A program made the position numbers and the translations under genes. From NCBI RefSeq assembly GCF_011764485.1, contig NZ_AP022848.1:3314001-3378000 (forward strand): a DNA stretch of 64,000 nt, read 5' to 3'. The stretch comes from Bosea sp. ANAM02. Its GTDB lineage: Bacteria > Pseudomonadota > Alphaproteobacteria > Rhizobiales > Beijerinckiaceae. Position 1 is the first letter of the stretch. Every line of letters begins with the position of its first letter. Below, piece by piece: positions 43,575 to 52,914 of the stretch. Below the pieces are notes generated by a model. That model saw only the letters and a list, made by a program, of their open reading frames with translations. It did not search any database and had not been told where the DNA came from.

Positions 43575-45791
43575 CTACCCGACGACGCGCTCCACCCGGC
43601 TGATCACGCGCTTCTCGCGCAATTCGCTGATGATGGCCGAGAGGTGCTTGAGATCCCAGACCGTGAGGTCGATGGAGACGTCGGTAAAATCCTGGCTCGG
43701 CCGGTTCATCGAGACCGAATCGATGTTGCCGTCATGCTCCGCGATCGTGGTAGTGATCTGGGCAAGCGAGCCGGGCTCGTTGATCGAGGTCAGGGCGATG
43801 CGCGCCGGAAAGCGCTGCGGCGCCTTGTCGTCGAGATCCCAGCGGACATCGAGCCAGCGATCCGGCTCGTTGTCGAAAGCGGCAAGCGCCGGCGACTGGA
43901 TCGGGTAGATCGTCACCCCTTCGCCCGGCGTCAGGATACCGACGATGCGATCGCCAGGCACGGCCCCGCCCTGCGGCGCGAAACGCACCGGCAAATCGCC
44001 GCCAAGACCACGGATCGGGATCGCATTGTCCGACGCCTCGCCCGGCAGCTTGAACTTGAGGTTCTCGCCCTGCCGCAGCTCGAACCAGCCCTTGCCATCG
44101 GCGGCGGCACCCGGCCTGCCGTCGGACGCCACGCGCTTCTCCGGTTCCATATCCGGATAGACCGCCTTGACCACGTCGCCCGAATACATCTCGCCGCGGC
44201 CGACCGCGGCGAGCACGTCGTCGATGGTGTTACGCGCGAGCCGCTTCAGCGCAGCCTTGAGCTTGTCGTCGGAGAAGGCCCGCTCCGCGCGCGAGAAGGC
44301 ACGCTCGAGAATCTGGCGGCCGAGGCCGGCATATTGGCGGCGCACCGCGACGCGGGTCGCGCGGCGTATCGCGGCGCGGGCCTTGCCGGTGACGACGAGC
44401 GATTCCCAGGCGGCCGGCGGCGCCTGCCCGTCGGCGCGGGTGATCTCGACCTCGTCGCCGTTCTGCAACTCGGTGAGGAGCGGCGCGATGCGGCCATTGA
44501 TCTTGGCGCCGACGGCGCTGTTGCCGACATCGGTATGGACGGCATAGGCGAAATCGATCGGGGTCGCGCCGCGCGGCAGCGCGATCAGACGCCCTTTCGG
44601 CGTGAAGCAGAAGACCTGATCGTGAAAGAGCTCGAGCTTGGTATGCTCGAGAAATTCCTCGGGACTGTCACCCTCGTTCAGCAGGTCGACGGTGCGGCGC
44701 AGCCATTGATAGGCGCGGCTCTCGTCGGCCAGCCCGATCGGCTCGCCCGCGCGGCCGTCCTTGTAATGCGCATGGGCGGCGATGCCGTATTCGGCGATGC
44801 GGTCCATGTTGTCGGTGCGGATCTGCAGTTCAACGCGGCTATGGCCGGGGCCGACGACGGTCGTGTGGATCGACCGGTAGTCGTTCTGCTTGGGCGTCGA
44901 GATATAGTCCTTGTAACGGCCCGGCACCATCGGCCAGGTCATATGGACGATCCCGAGCACGCGGTAGCAATCCTCCGGCCTGTCGACGATGACGCGGAAG
45001 CCGAAGATGTCTGAAAGCTGCTCGAAGGAGACGGATTTCCGCTCCATCTTCTTCCAGATCGAATAGGGGCGCTTGCGCCGCCCGAAGACCTCGGCCTGGA
45101 TGCCGCTGGCGGCGAGCTTCTCCTTGAGGTCGGCCTCGATCTCGCCGATGACCTTACCCTCGCGCTCCGTCACCTCCTCCAGCCGCTTGGTCACGGTGGC
45201 GTGTGCTTCCGGCTTGATATGGCGGAAGGAAAGCTCCTCCAGTTCCTCGCGCAGTTCCTGCATGCCCATGCGGCCGGCGAGCGGCGCATAGATCTCGATC
45301 GTCTCCTCGGCGATGCGCAGGCGCTTCTCGGGCGGGACGAAATGAAGGGTGCGCATGTTGTGCAGGCGATCGGCGAGCTTGACCAGCAGCACCCGGATAT
45401 CGTCGGCGATGGCGAGCAGCAGCTTGCGGAAATTCTCGCCCTGCGCCGCCTTCTTCGAGACGAGGTCGAGCTTCTTGATCTTGGTGAGGCCGTCGACCAG
45501 CCGGCGGATATCCGGCCCGAACATGGTCTCGATCTCTTCCAGCGTCGCGGCCGTGTCCTCGACCGTATCGTGCAGGACCGCGGCGACGATGGTGGCGTCG
45601 TCGAGCTTGAGATCGGTGAGGATCGCCGCGACTTCGAGCGGATGCGCGAAGAAAGGATCGCCGGAGGCGCGCTTCTGCGTGCCGTGCGCGCGCATGGCAT
45701 AGACATAGGCCCGGTTGAGCAAATCCTCGTCGGTATTCGGGTTATAGCTCCTGACCCGGTCGACGAGTTCGTATTGCCGCATCATGCCCAT
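43575..45791 (-). CDS. rsh: Bifunctional (p)ppGpp synthetase/hydrolase (RSH)
   Basis: A 738-residue stringent-response enzyme. Domains in order: HD hydrolase (HDTVEDT near residue 75 and ADRLHNMRTL near 145), synthetase (RRKRPYSIWKKM, SDIFGFRVIV, GRYKDYISTPKQNDYRSIHTTV), TGS (IDFAYAVHTDVGNSAVGAKING) and a C-terminal ACT domain (RIALTSINEPGSLAQITTTIAEHDGNI). The RxKD form in the synthetase and the intact HD site mark a bifunctional enzyme instead of RelA. It follows rpoZ on the same strand, separated by a terminator, so it may have its own promoter. Confidence 0.97.
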   Translation of the reverse strand: MGMMRQYELVDRVRSYNPNTDEDLLNRAYVYAMRAHGTQKRASGDPFFAHPLEVAAILTDLKLDDATIVAAVLHDTVEDTAATLEEIETMFGPDIRRLVDGLTKIKKLDLVSKKAAQGENFRKLLLAIADDIRVLLVKLADRLHNMRTLHFVPPEKRLRIAEETIEIYAPLAGRMGMQELREELEELSFRHIKPEAHATVTKRLEEVTEREGKVIGEIEADLKEKLAASGIQAEVFGRRKRPYSIWKKMERKSVSFEQLSDIFGFRVIVDRPEDCYRVLGIVHMTWPMVPGRYKDYISTPKQNDYRSIHTTVVGPGHSRVELQIRTDNMDRIAEYGIAAHAHYKDGRAGEPIGLADESRAYQWLRRTVDLLNEGDSPEEFLEHTKLELFHDQVFCFTPKGRLIALPRGATPIDFAYAVHTDVGNSAVGAKINGRIAPLLTELQNGDEVEITRADGQAPPAAWESLVVTGKARAAIRRATRVAVRRQYAGLGRQILERAFSRAERAFSDDKLKAALKRLARNTIDDVLAAVGRGEMYSGDVVKAVYPDMEPEKRVASDGRPGAAADGKGWFELRQGENLKFKLPGEASDNAIPIRGLGGDLPVRFAPQGGAVPGDRIVGILTPGEGVTIYPIQSPALAAFDNEPDRWLDVRWDLDDKAPQRFPARIALTSINEPGSLAQITTTIAEHDGNIDSVSMNRPSQDFTDVSIDLTVWDLKHLSAIISELREKRVISRVERVVG

Positions 45792-45883
45792 ACGGGCCTC
45801 AGCCTCATCCTGCGATCATTGCAACGCATTATTATTTGCACAGGCATCGGCGGCAGCAAGGCGTTTTCCGGAAGAGGGCCATG

Positions 45884-45909
45884 AAAAAAGCCCGGCGCTG
45901 CCGGGCTTT
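45884..45909 (-). terminator. Intrinsic terminator of rpoZ
   Basis: A 9-bp stem (45888-45896 with 45900-45908, AAGCCCGGC) around a 3-base loop. On the minus strand it is followed by a run of six T (45889-45884), about 60 bases after the rpoZ stop and upstream of rsh. Confidence 0.88.
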
Positions 45910-45969
45910 ACTGGGAAACGGTGAACAATCGATTCACATCCGATTAACGCAGCCTGCTTCCGCCGGGAA

Positions 45970-46359
45970 TCAATCCTCGTCGTCGGCGCTTTCGGTCGGC
46001 GGCACGAGGCCGTCGAGGCCGCGCAGCAGATCCTCTTCGCTCATGCGATCGAACTGGACTTCGCTGTCGGGCGTCGAAGCGGTCGCCGGATTGGCGAGCA
46101 GCGGCACGGTCTCCTGCTCCGGCTCGTCGACCTCGACATGCTTCTGGAGCGAGTGGATCAGGTCCTCCTTGAGGTCCTCGGGCTTGAGCTTCTCGTCGGC
46201 GATCTCGCGGAGTGCGACGACGGGGTTCTTGTCGTTGTCGCGGGGGACGAGGATCGACGAGCCCGACTGGATCATCCGCGCGCGGTGGCTGGCGAGGAGC
46301 ACCAGCTCGAAGCGGTTCTCGACCTTGTCGATGCAGTCTTCAACGGTAACGCGAGCCAT
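45970..46359 (-). CDS. rpoZ: DNA-directed RNA polymerase omega subunit
   Basis: A 129-residue omega subunit. The start [30 protein letters not shown] is diagnostic (part: [21 protein letters not shown]), followed by [12 protein letters not shown] and an acidic tail rich in Asp and Glu. Omega helps assemble RNA polymerase and forms part of one ppGpp site. Its proximity to rsh, the ppGpp enzyme, is conserved in many proteobacteria. A good terminator separates the two genes here. Confidence 0.96.
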   Translation of the reverse strand: MARVTVEDCIDKVENRFELVLLASHRARMIQSGSSILVPRDNDKNPVVALREIADEKLKPEDLKEDLIHSLQKHVEVDEPEQETVPLLANPATASTPDSEVQFDRMSEEDLLRGLDGLVPPTESADDED

Positions 46360-46461
46360 GGCCGGCTTCTTCCGATCTCAGCGATGCAGGGAAATGGATT
46401 GAGCACGGCCTTACAGGCAAAGCCGCCGCGATGCAAGAATTTCGCTGGCCGCCGCGCTGCT

Positions 46462-48171
46462 TCACGCGCCCATGCGGCGCACCATGTCGTCCAGCGTCGG
46501 CTCGAACCGGCCCGCGACCTCGCCCCCGCGCGCGCCCATCGCCGGCAGCTCGTGCGGCTGGAGCTGGGCGAAGCGCATGCGCATCGTCGTGGCCACGCCC
46601 TCGCCGAAGGCGATCGCCTCGCGATTGCCGATCGAGGACAGGAAGTTGATCGTGCTGGCGGAGGCGTCGGAGATCGCCGAACGGATGATCTGCTGGTCGC
46701 GCTCGTTGGCCAGCCGCATCGCGAAAATCGTCGAGCACTGCGACAGGATGGTGGGGTCGAGCTCGCCCGGGCGCTGCGTCACGATGCCGAGATAGGCACC
46801 GTATTTGCGGCCTTCCTTGGCGATCCGGGCGAGCGCCTGCCGGGTCGGCGCGAAGCCGAGCTGGGGATCGGAGGGCACGTAGCGATGCGCCTCCTCGCAG
46901 AGCACGAGGATCTCGCAGGCGCCCTGGCTGGCAGCCGCCAGATCGAAAGCCAGACGCGACAGCACGGAGGCCACCGCGTTCACCACTTCCGACGGCAGGC
47001 CGCCGAGCTGGAAGGCCGTGATCGGCCGACCATGCATCGGAATGCGGAAGACCTGGGACAGGATCGGTGCCACGGTCTCGTACATGTTGGCCCGGCCGAA
47101 CATGAAGCGATAGCGCGGGTCGGCATGCAGCGCTTCCAGCCGCACCTTGAGCGAGCGCAGGGCCGCACGCGGCCAGCGCTGCTCATGCAGGCCGATCAGC
47201 TCGTCGATGACCGCGAAGACGTCCTTGATACGATAAGGCGTCGCGGCATCGGCGGCCCCGCCCTGCTGGGCCTCGGCGGATTGGCGCGAGACGCCGAGGT
47301 CGAGCGGACGCTTCAGCAGGCTCGAGCCGAGATCGCGTGCCAGGTCCTGGCCGTTGGGCTGGCGATAGCGCGCGCGCGCCGCCGAGACGACCTCGCGCAG
47401 GATGTCCGGTTCGTCATCGAGAGCGGCGCGCCCGCGGAACACGACATCGGCCAGTTCGTCCTGCTTGAACATCCAGAACGGCAGATCAAGGCTCTCGCCG
47501 TCGATGGTCAGGGCAAGGTCCGGAAAGGCGCTGGAATACTCGTTATGCGGATCGAGGATGAGCACGCGCAGCCGTGGACGGACCGAGACGGCGCGGCGCA
47601 GCAGGAGCGAGACCGCGCTCGACTTACCGACGCCGGTCGTCCCAACCAGTGCGAAATGGCGCGAGAGCATGTCCTGGACGCTGACCGTCGCAGGGATGCT
47701 CGCATCCTGCGTGACATGGCCGATCTCGACGCCGGACCGATCGCCGAGATCGTGGACGAGCGCGAGATCCCCGGAGCGGATGCGGTGGGCGATCGCGCCG
47801 ATGGGCGGAAAGGTGCTGATGCCGCTTTGAAAGCGTACTCGTCCTTCGGCGCTTTCCAGCACCTCGCCGAGGAATTCGACCTCGACCTGGATCGGGTTCT
47901 CCTCGGAATCGCTCCAGGCCGGCTCGACGGCGTGCAGCTTGTAGACCAGCGCGACGATGCGGCTCGAACCCAGATTGATCGACACCATCCGGCCAATGGC
48001 CCAGGCATCGCCCGCCAGCCAGCCCCCGGTCGAAACCGCGCTGAGAATCGTGGCGCGCGAGCCGTCGCAGGCGATGACGCGCCCCAGCGCCCGCTCGGGC
48101 GGCTGGTCTGCCTCGCGCCTGTCGGGCGAAACATCCGTGTGAAAAGCCGCGTTCTTCAGTGGGAGTTGCAT
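46462..48171 (-). CDS. HerA-like DUF87 ATPase
   Basis: A 569-residue protein of the HerA/FtsK-like ATPase group. An N-terminal barrel-like HAS region (residues about 25-160, RVIACDGSRATILSAV to GHVTQDASIPATVSVQ) is followed by Walker A GTTGVGKS (177-184), LRVLILDPHNEY, Walker B EILVLCEEAHRYVP, and a sensor/arginine region containing GIVTQRPGELDPTILSQCSTIFAMRL. HerA partners with NurA in archaea and with assorted nucleases in defence systems, but no nuclease gene adjoins it. Neighbours are rpoZ and pdxJ. The biological role is therefore open; a DNA-translocation function is inferred from the family. Confidence 0.88.
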   Translation of the reverse strand: MQLPLKNAAFHTDVSPDRREADQPPERALGRVIACDGSRATILSAVSTGGWLAGDAWAIGRMVSINLGSSRIVALVYKLHAVEPAWSDSEENPIQVEVEFLGEVLESAEGRVRFQSGISTFPPIGAIAHRIRSGDLALVHDLGDRSGVEIGHVTQDASIPATVSVQDMLSRHFALVGTTGVGKSSAVSLLLRRAVSVRPRLRVLILDPHNEYSSAFPDLALTIDGESLDLPFWMFKQDELADVVFRGRAALDDEPDILREVVSAARARYRQPNGQDLARDLGSSLLKRPLDLGVSRQSAEAQQGGAADAATPYRIKDVFAVIDELIGLHEQRWPRAALRSLKVRLEALHADPRYRFMFGRANMYETVAPILSQVFRIPMHGRPITAFQLGGLPSEVVNAVASVLSRLAFDLAAASQGACEILVLCEEAHRYVPSDPQLGFAPTRQALARIAKEGRKYGAYLGIVTQRPGELDPTILSQCSTIFAMRLANERDQQIIRSAISDASASTINFLSSIGNREAIAFGEGVATTMRMRFAQLQPHELPAMGARGGEVAGRFEPTLDDMVRRMGA

Positions 48172-48384
48172 CGGCCCCGTGTGAATTCTGCTGTATCGGA
48201 CGTCGACGCTACGGAGTTTCGGTTACGATTACCTTCACGCTGGCCGGCTATTCCGCTTTATCGAATCGTAACCGTCTGGCTCGCTCCCACACCGATCAGT
48301 TTTCGTGAGCCGGGCATCACAATCCCTGCATTGAGCCGATGCGCTGCTTTCGTCTAAGCAGGACGCTAAGAAACAAGGGGATGC

Positions 48385-49134
48385 ATGATGGCCGATCGGC
48401 TGCGTTTGGGGGTCAATATCGACCATGTCGCCACGGTGCGAAACGCGCGCGGCGGCGCCCTGCCCGACCCGGTCCGGGCCGCGCATCTCGCCATCGCCGC
48501 CGGCGCCGACGGCATCACCGCCCATCTGCGCGAGGACCGGCGCCATATCCGCGACGCCGACATGGAGCGCCTCGCCACAGAACTGACCAAGCCGCTCAAT
48601 TTCGAGATGGGCGCGACCGAAGAGATGATCGCGCTGGCCGAACGGCTGAAGCCGCATGCGGCATGCCTCGTGCCGGAAAAGCGCGAGGAACGCACCACCG
48701 AAGGCGGGCTCGACGTGGTCGGGCAGGAAAGCCATCTCAAGCCCGCGATCGCCCGGTTGAAGGCGGCCGGCTGCCGCGTCTCGCTGTTCATCGAGCCGGA
48801 CGAGGCGCCGATCGCGATGGCCGCCAAGCTCGGCGCACCGGTGGTCGAACTGCATACCGGAAGCTGGTGCCATGCCGTCCTCGACGGCGAGACCGCGAAG
48901 GCCGAGGCGGAATTCCAGCGGCTTGCCGACGGCGCGGCGCTCGGAGCCAGGCTCGGGCTCGAAATGCATGCCGGACACGGTCTCGACTACGACACCGCCC
49001 GCACGCTCGCGGCCGTGCCGGCCTTCGTCGAGTTCAATATCGGCCATTTCCTGATCGGCGAGGCCATCTTCATCGGCCTCGAAGAGGCGATCCGCCGGAT
49101 GCGGCAGGCGATGGACGAGGGGCGGGCGGGCTAG
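48385..49134 (+). CDS. pdxJ: Pyridoxine 5'-phosphate synthase
   Basis: A 249-residue TIM-barrel enzyme that condenses 1-deoxyxylulose 5-phosphate with 3-amino-2-oxopropyl phosphate in vitamin B6 synthesis. It begins [18 protein letters not shown] and contains [42 protein letters not shown] and [11 protein letters not shown], all hallmark segments. ATGs at 48385 and 48388 are both possible with the AAGGGG site. It is followed by a roughly 730-base gap and then acpS; the usual pdxJ-acpS pairing is preserved but stretched. Confidence 0.97.
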   Translation: MMADRLRLGVNIDHVATVRNARGGALPDPVRAAHLAIAAGADGITAHLREDRRHIRDADMERLATELTKPLNFEMGATEEMIALAERLKPHAACLVPEKREERTTEGGLDVVGQESHLKPAIARLKAAGCRVSLFIEPDEAPIAMAAKLGAPVVELHTGSWCHAVLDGETAKAEAEFQRLADGAALGARLGLEMHAGHGLDYDTARTLAAVPAFVEFNIGHFLIGEAIFIGLEEAIRRMRQAMDEGRAG

Positions 49135-49414
49135 CTGCGCGGGCGTCGCCGCTTTCAGTAGCCTGGCCTCCACCCGGACCAGCTCGGGTGGCAACGATGA
49201 TCGTGAAAGCGAGCGTCGGGCGCACCGGGAGAACAATCCCAGCGCGGACAAGGTTCGCGAACGCAGCGCATGTTCCGAGGAACGCAAAGATGCCGACTGT
49301 GATCTTGAACGGGCATTGCCGCTGCAGGATGAGCGACCAGAATGGTCGCGAGTGTCATGCTTGCAAGCATCGGCTCAGGCGGTTTCCGATCTGAGACATG
49401 GGCGAGGACAATCC

Positions 49415-49648
49415 CTACCGCTTCTCGGCACTGCATGGATTGCAGTCGCCTTTGCGGCCGCCGCCGCGTTTGCCTCCAATTCCCATCGCCTCCAACCTCC
49501 TTCTGTGAGCGGCTGCGCCGGCCTCCAATCGTCTGCTTGTCTCGTCTATCTGCTTCTTCCTGGGGCTGTAATGCCCCTGGGCATAACTGGGTGAGCTGGA
49601 CCACAATGCGATGATTGCGGCGAGCAAAGGCAAGACTGGCATCTTCAC
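49415..49648 (-). CDS. Small secreted Arg/Lys-rich hypothetical protein
   Basis: A 77-residue product with a convincing signal peptide (PVLPLLAAIIALWSSSPSYA, cleavage after AYA-type residues near 23) and a mature part rich in Arg, Lys and Gly (RRLEAGAAAHRRRLEA, GKRGGGRKGD) ending in two cysteines. The frame starts with GTG (49648), followed by ATG (49642); AGGA lies at a good distance from the GTG. No family is recognised. It lies in the pdxJ-acpS gap on the opposite strand. Confidence 0.5.
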   Translation of the reverse strand: MKMPVLPLLAAIIALWSSSPSYAQGHYSPRKKQIDETSRRLEAGAAAHRRRLEAMGIGGKRGGGRKGDCNPCSAEKR

Positions 49649-49860
49649 TGTTCGATCCTCACAATCGATACCTATGTCGGGGAGATACTATGCCCTCCGA
49701 CAGGCAATCACGGGACGAGAGTAACGGACGGACACCGACCCCTCATTCCCTATCTGGGGCATGCGAGTCGACTAACGGCTTCTATCCGGACGCGCGGCCC
49801 AGGCGCGTCGACCGAGACGTCACGTTTCCGTTTTTTGGCCCCATGCTTTAGACCCCTCGG

Positions 49861-50262
49861 ATGATCCTCGGTATCGGCTCCGACCTCTGCGACATCCGCC
49901 GCATCGAGCGCTCGCTCGAACGCTTCGGCGAGCGCTTCACCCAGCGTGTCTTCACCGAGGGCGAGCGGACGAAATCGGACCGCCGCGCCACCCGCGCCGC
50001 GTCCTATGCCCGCCGCTTCGCCGCCAAGGAGGCCTGCTCGAAGGCGCTCGGCACCGGCATGAGCCACGGCGTGTTCTGGCGCGACATGGAGGTGGTCAAC
50101 CTGCCGGGCGGGCGTCCGACCATGCGGTTGACCGGCGGCGCAGCGGCCCGATTGAAGGCCATGACACCGCCGGGCCACGAGCCCTTCGTCCATGTCTCGC
50201 TGACGGACGACCCACCGCTGGCCCAGGCCTTCGTGGTGATCGAGGCCCGGCCGATAACCTGA
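49861..50262 (+). CDS. acpS: Holo-[acyl-carrier-protein] synthase
   Basis: A 133-residue phosphopantetheinyl transferase, which activates acyl carrier protein using CoA. Both signatures are visible: [23 protein letters not shown] (with the Mg-binding Asp) and [16 protein letters not shown] (with the catalytic Glu/Lys). The expected C-terminal [18 protein letters not shown] is present. Expected neighbours are pdxJ upstream and lepB downstream; an inverted aqpZ gene is inserted before lepB here. Confidence 0.96.
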   Translation: MILGIGSDLCDIRRIERSLERFGERFTQRVFTEGERTKSDRRATRAASYARRFAAKEACSKALGTGMSHGVFWRDMEVVNLPGGRPTMRLTGGAAARLKAMTPPGHEPFVHVSLTDDPPLAQAFVVIEARPIT

Positions 50263-50474
50263 GGCACCTCGCTCGTTCCCCTGCTACCAAAGCAGCGTAC
50301 TCCAGATCGTCACGCTCGCCCCTGTGGCGAGCATCCACGTCTTGAACACCGCATGGTACGAGGGAAGGCGTGGATCGTCGGGACAAGCCCGACCATGACG
50401 CAATATGCGTCGTACTCATCGTTCCGGGCGCACTCCTCCGGCGCGGCCTGGAACGATGATGCCAGCGCTTCGAC

Positions 50475-51188
50475 TCAACGGCCGGTGACCTGACCTTCCG
50501 GCTCGTCGCTCAGCCAGCGATAGATCACGCCGCCGAGCACGCCGCCGATCAGCGGCGCCACCCAGAACAGCCAGAGCTGCTGCAGGGCCCAGCCGCCGAC
50601 GAAGAGCGCCGGGCCGGTGCTGCGGGCCGGGTTCACCGAGGTGTTGGTAACCGGGATGCTGACGAGATGGATCAGGCAGAGCCCGAGGCCGATCGCGAGC
50701 GGAGCGAAGCCGGCCGGCGCCTTGCCATGGGTCGAGCCCATGATGATGAAGAGGAACATCATGGTCATCACGACTTCCATCAGGAAGGCCGAGACGAGAT
50801 TGTACTTGCCGGGCGAGTGCTCTGCATAGCCGTTCGAGGCGAAGCCGCCGGCCAAATCGAAGCCCGGCGCGCCGCTGGCGATGAGATAGAGGACGCCGGC
50901 GGCCACGACGGCGCCGACGACCTGCGCGACAATATAAGGAACGACCTGTCCCGCCGGGAAGCGCCCGCCGGCCGCGAGGCCGACCGTCACGGCCGGGTTG
51001 AGATGGCAGCCGGAGATATGGCCGATCGCATAGGCCATCGTCACGACGGTGAGGCCGAAGGCCAGCGAAACGCCAAGCAACCCGATACCGACATTCGGAA
51101 ATCCTGCTGCGATCACCGCGCTGCCGCAACCTGCAAAGGTCAACCAGAACGTGCCGATGGCTTCGGCCGCTAATTTTTTCGTGCTCAT
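50475..51188 (-). CDS. aqpZ: Aquaporin Z-type water channel
   Basis: A 237-residue MIP-family channel with six helices and two half-helices carrying [10 protein letters not shown] and [15 protein letters not shown]. The second loop Arg following NPA, and the small/His residues in the narrowest part (FGLTVVT, CHLNPA region), suggest a water-selective AqpZ rather than a glycerol facilitator. The ATG at 51188 is used; an upstream stretch lacks family sequence. It points opposite to acpS and lepB and interrupts their usual adjacency. Confidence 0.94.
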   Translation of the reverse strand: MSTKKLAAEAIGTFWLTFAGCGSAVIAAGFPNVGIGLLGVSLAFGLTVVTMAYAIGHISGCHLNPAVTVGLAAGGRFPAGQVVPYIVAQVVGAVVAAGVLYLIASGAPGFDLAGGFASNGYAEHSPGKYNLVSAFLMEVVMTMMFLFIIMGSTHGKAPAGFAPLAIGLGLCLIHLVSIPVTNTSVNPARSTGPALFVGGWALQQLWLFWVAPLIGGVLGGVIYRWLSDEPEGQVTGR

Positions 51189-51418
51189 GAGTGATTCCCC
51201 CAGTGTCGCGCGACTGTGATGCTTTTGGCTAAAATTGGGGCAGTCAATCTGTCGCAGGCGCCAAAACCGCCCTTGTCTCGCCATCTTCCGATCCGGAAGT
51301 CCCGCGCGACCCTTCTCCGTTATTTCTCGGCGCCCCTCCCCTTGCCGCTCTTGCGCGTTGTCGCAGACGCGATAGTCGGATAGACCGCGCGCTGGATCGC
51401 AGTCTCAGGAGCGCCCGC

Positions 51419-52186
51419 GTGGCCAACGACGTCGACAGCAAAAGCAAGGCGGCCAAGGATGAAGGCGGCGTTCTCGAGACGATCAAGGTCGTCGTCCAGG
51501 CACTGCTGATCGCGCTGGTCATTCGTACCCTGCTGTTCCAACCCTTCAACATCCCCTCGGGCTCGCTGATCCCGACGCTGCTGATCGGCGACTACCTGTT
51601 CGTGTCGAAATACACCTATGGCTATTCCAAGCATTCGATCCCGTTCAGCCCGCCGCTGTTCTCAGGCCGGGTCTGGGCGGCCGAACCCAAGCGCGGCGAC
51701 ATCGCCGTGTTCAAGCTGCCGAGCGACAATTCGACCGACTATATCAAGCGCGTCATCGGCCTGCCGGGTGACCGCATCCAGATGATCGACGGCATCCTGC
51801 ACATCAACAACCAGCCGGTGAAGCGCGAGCGCATCGCCGACTACGTGACCGCCGACAACTGGGGCCGCAGCGTGCCCACGATCCAGTATCGCGAGACGCT
51901 GCCCAACGGCGTCAGCCACCAGATCATCGAGCGCGAGGGCGATACCGGCACCTTCGACAACACGCAGGTCTTCACGGTACCGCCCGGCCATTTCTTCATG
52001 ATGGGCGACAACCGCGACAACTCTCTCGATTCGCGCGACCGCAGCGTCGGCTTCGTGCCCTTCGAGAATTTCGTCGGCCGCGCCGAGATCATCTTCTTCT
52101 CGATCGAGGACGGCGCCTCGGCCTGGAAGATCTGGGAATGGCCCTATACGGTTCGCTGGAACCGTCTGTTCAGCACCATCAAGTGA
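51419..52186 (+). CDS. lepB: Signal peptidase I
   Basis: A 255-residue membrane protease that removes signal peptides from exported proteins. After an N-terminal anchor (VVVQALLIALVIRTLLF) come the catalytic motifs: Ser in NIPSGSLIPTLLIGDYL (about residue 49) and Lys in DYIKRVIGLPGDRI (about 110), then GHFFMMGDNRDNSLDSR. The start is GTG at 51419 with AGGAG nearby. Its stop overlaps the rnc start (GTGA at 52183-52186), so lepB, rnc and era form a tightly coupled operon. Confidence 0.97.
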   Translation: MANDVDSKSKAAKDEGGVLETIKVVVQALLIALVIRTLLFQPFNIPSGSLIPTLLIGDYLFVSKYTYGYSKHSIPFSPPLFSGRVWAAEPKRGDIAVFKLPSDNSTDYIKRVIGLPGDRIQMIDGILHINNQPVKRERIADYVTADNWGRSVPTIQYRETLPNGVSHQIIEREGDTGTFDNTQVFTVPPGHFFMMGDNRDNSLDSRDRSVGFVPFENFVGRAEIIFFSIEDGASAWKIWEWPYTVRWNRLFSTIK

Positions 52187-52914
52187 GCAAGGCGGGCGAA
52201 AGCGGGCGAAAGGCCCCGGATACCGCGCGGCTCGAAGCCGCGCTCGGGCACCGCTTCGCGGACCCTAGCCTGCTCGCCACCGCGCTGACCCATATGAGCG
52301 CCGAGGATTCGCGCCTCGCCAGCTACCAGCGCCTCGAATTCCTCGGCGACCGCGTGCTCGGCCTGTCGGTCGCCGAATTGCTGTTCCGGCAGTTCCCGCA
52401 GTCGGAGGAAGGCAATCTCTCGCGCCGGCTCGCCGATCTCGTGCGCAAGGAGACCTGCGCCGAGGTCGCTCAGGGCTGGAATCTCGGCCAGTTCATGCGG
52501 CTCGGCGAGGGCGAGATCCTCGGCGGCGCCCGCAAGAACAAGGCGATCCTGGCCGATGCCTGCGAAGCGATCATCGGCGCCGTCTTCATCGACGGCGGCT
52601 ACGAGGCGGCGCGCGCGCTGGTCGAACGCGCTTTTGGAGAGCGCATGCTGAAGCCAGTCCGGCCCTTGCGCGACGCCAAGACCGTGCTGCAGGAATGGGC
52701 GCAAGGGCGGGGCTATCCGACGCCGACCTATAGCGAGCGCGGCCGGTCCGGCCCCGATCACGCGCCGGTCTTTGTCGTCGCCGCCAGGATCACGGGGCTC
52801 AACGACGCCGAGGCGCGCGGCCCCTCCAAGCGGCTGGCCGAGCAGGCCGCGGCCGAAGCCTTCCTGAGACGCGAGGGCCTGTGGAACGACAACCCGGAAA
52901 GCGAAAATGTCTGA
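52183..52914 (+). CDS. rnc: Ribonuclease III
   Basis: A 243-residue RNase III, which cuts double-stranded RNA in rRNA and mRNA processing. The nuclease signature YQRLEFLGDRVLGLSVAELL and a second acidic pair in LADACEAIIGAVFIDGGYEAA are present, followed by a C-terminal dsRNA-binding domain (DAKTVLQEWAQGRGYPTPTY to EQAAAEAFLRR). The GTG at 52183 is chosen because it overlaps the lepB stop. The gene overlaps era by 8 bases (52907-52914). Confidence 0.96.
   Translation: MSKAGESGRKAPDTARLEAALGHRFADPSLLATALTHMSAEDSRLASYQRLEFLGDRVLGLSVAELLFRQFPQSEEGNLSRRLADLVRKETCAEVAQGWNLGQFMRLGEGEILGGARKNKAILADACEAIIGAVFIDGGYEAARALVERAFGERMLKPVRPLRDAKTVLQEWAQGRGYPTPTYSERGRSGPDHAPVFVVAARITGLNDAEARGPSKRLAEQAAAEAFLRREGLWNDNPESENV

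Noticed and set aside
49615..49851. A 78-residue plus-strand frame between pdxJ and acpS.
   Set aside because: No ribosome-binding site, polar low-complexity sequence, and it overlaps the minus-strand gene with a convincing signal peptide.
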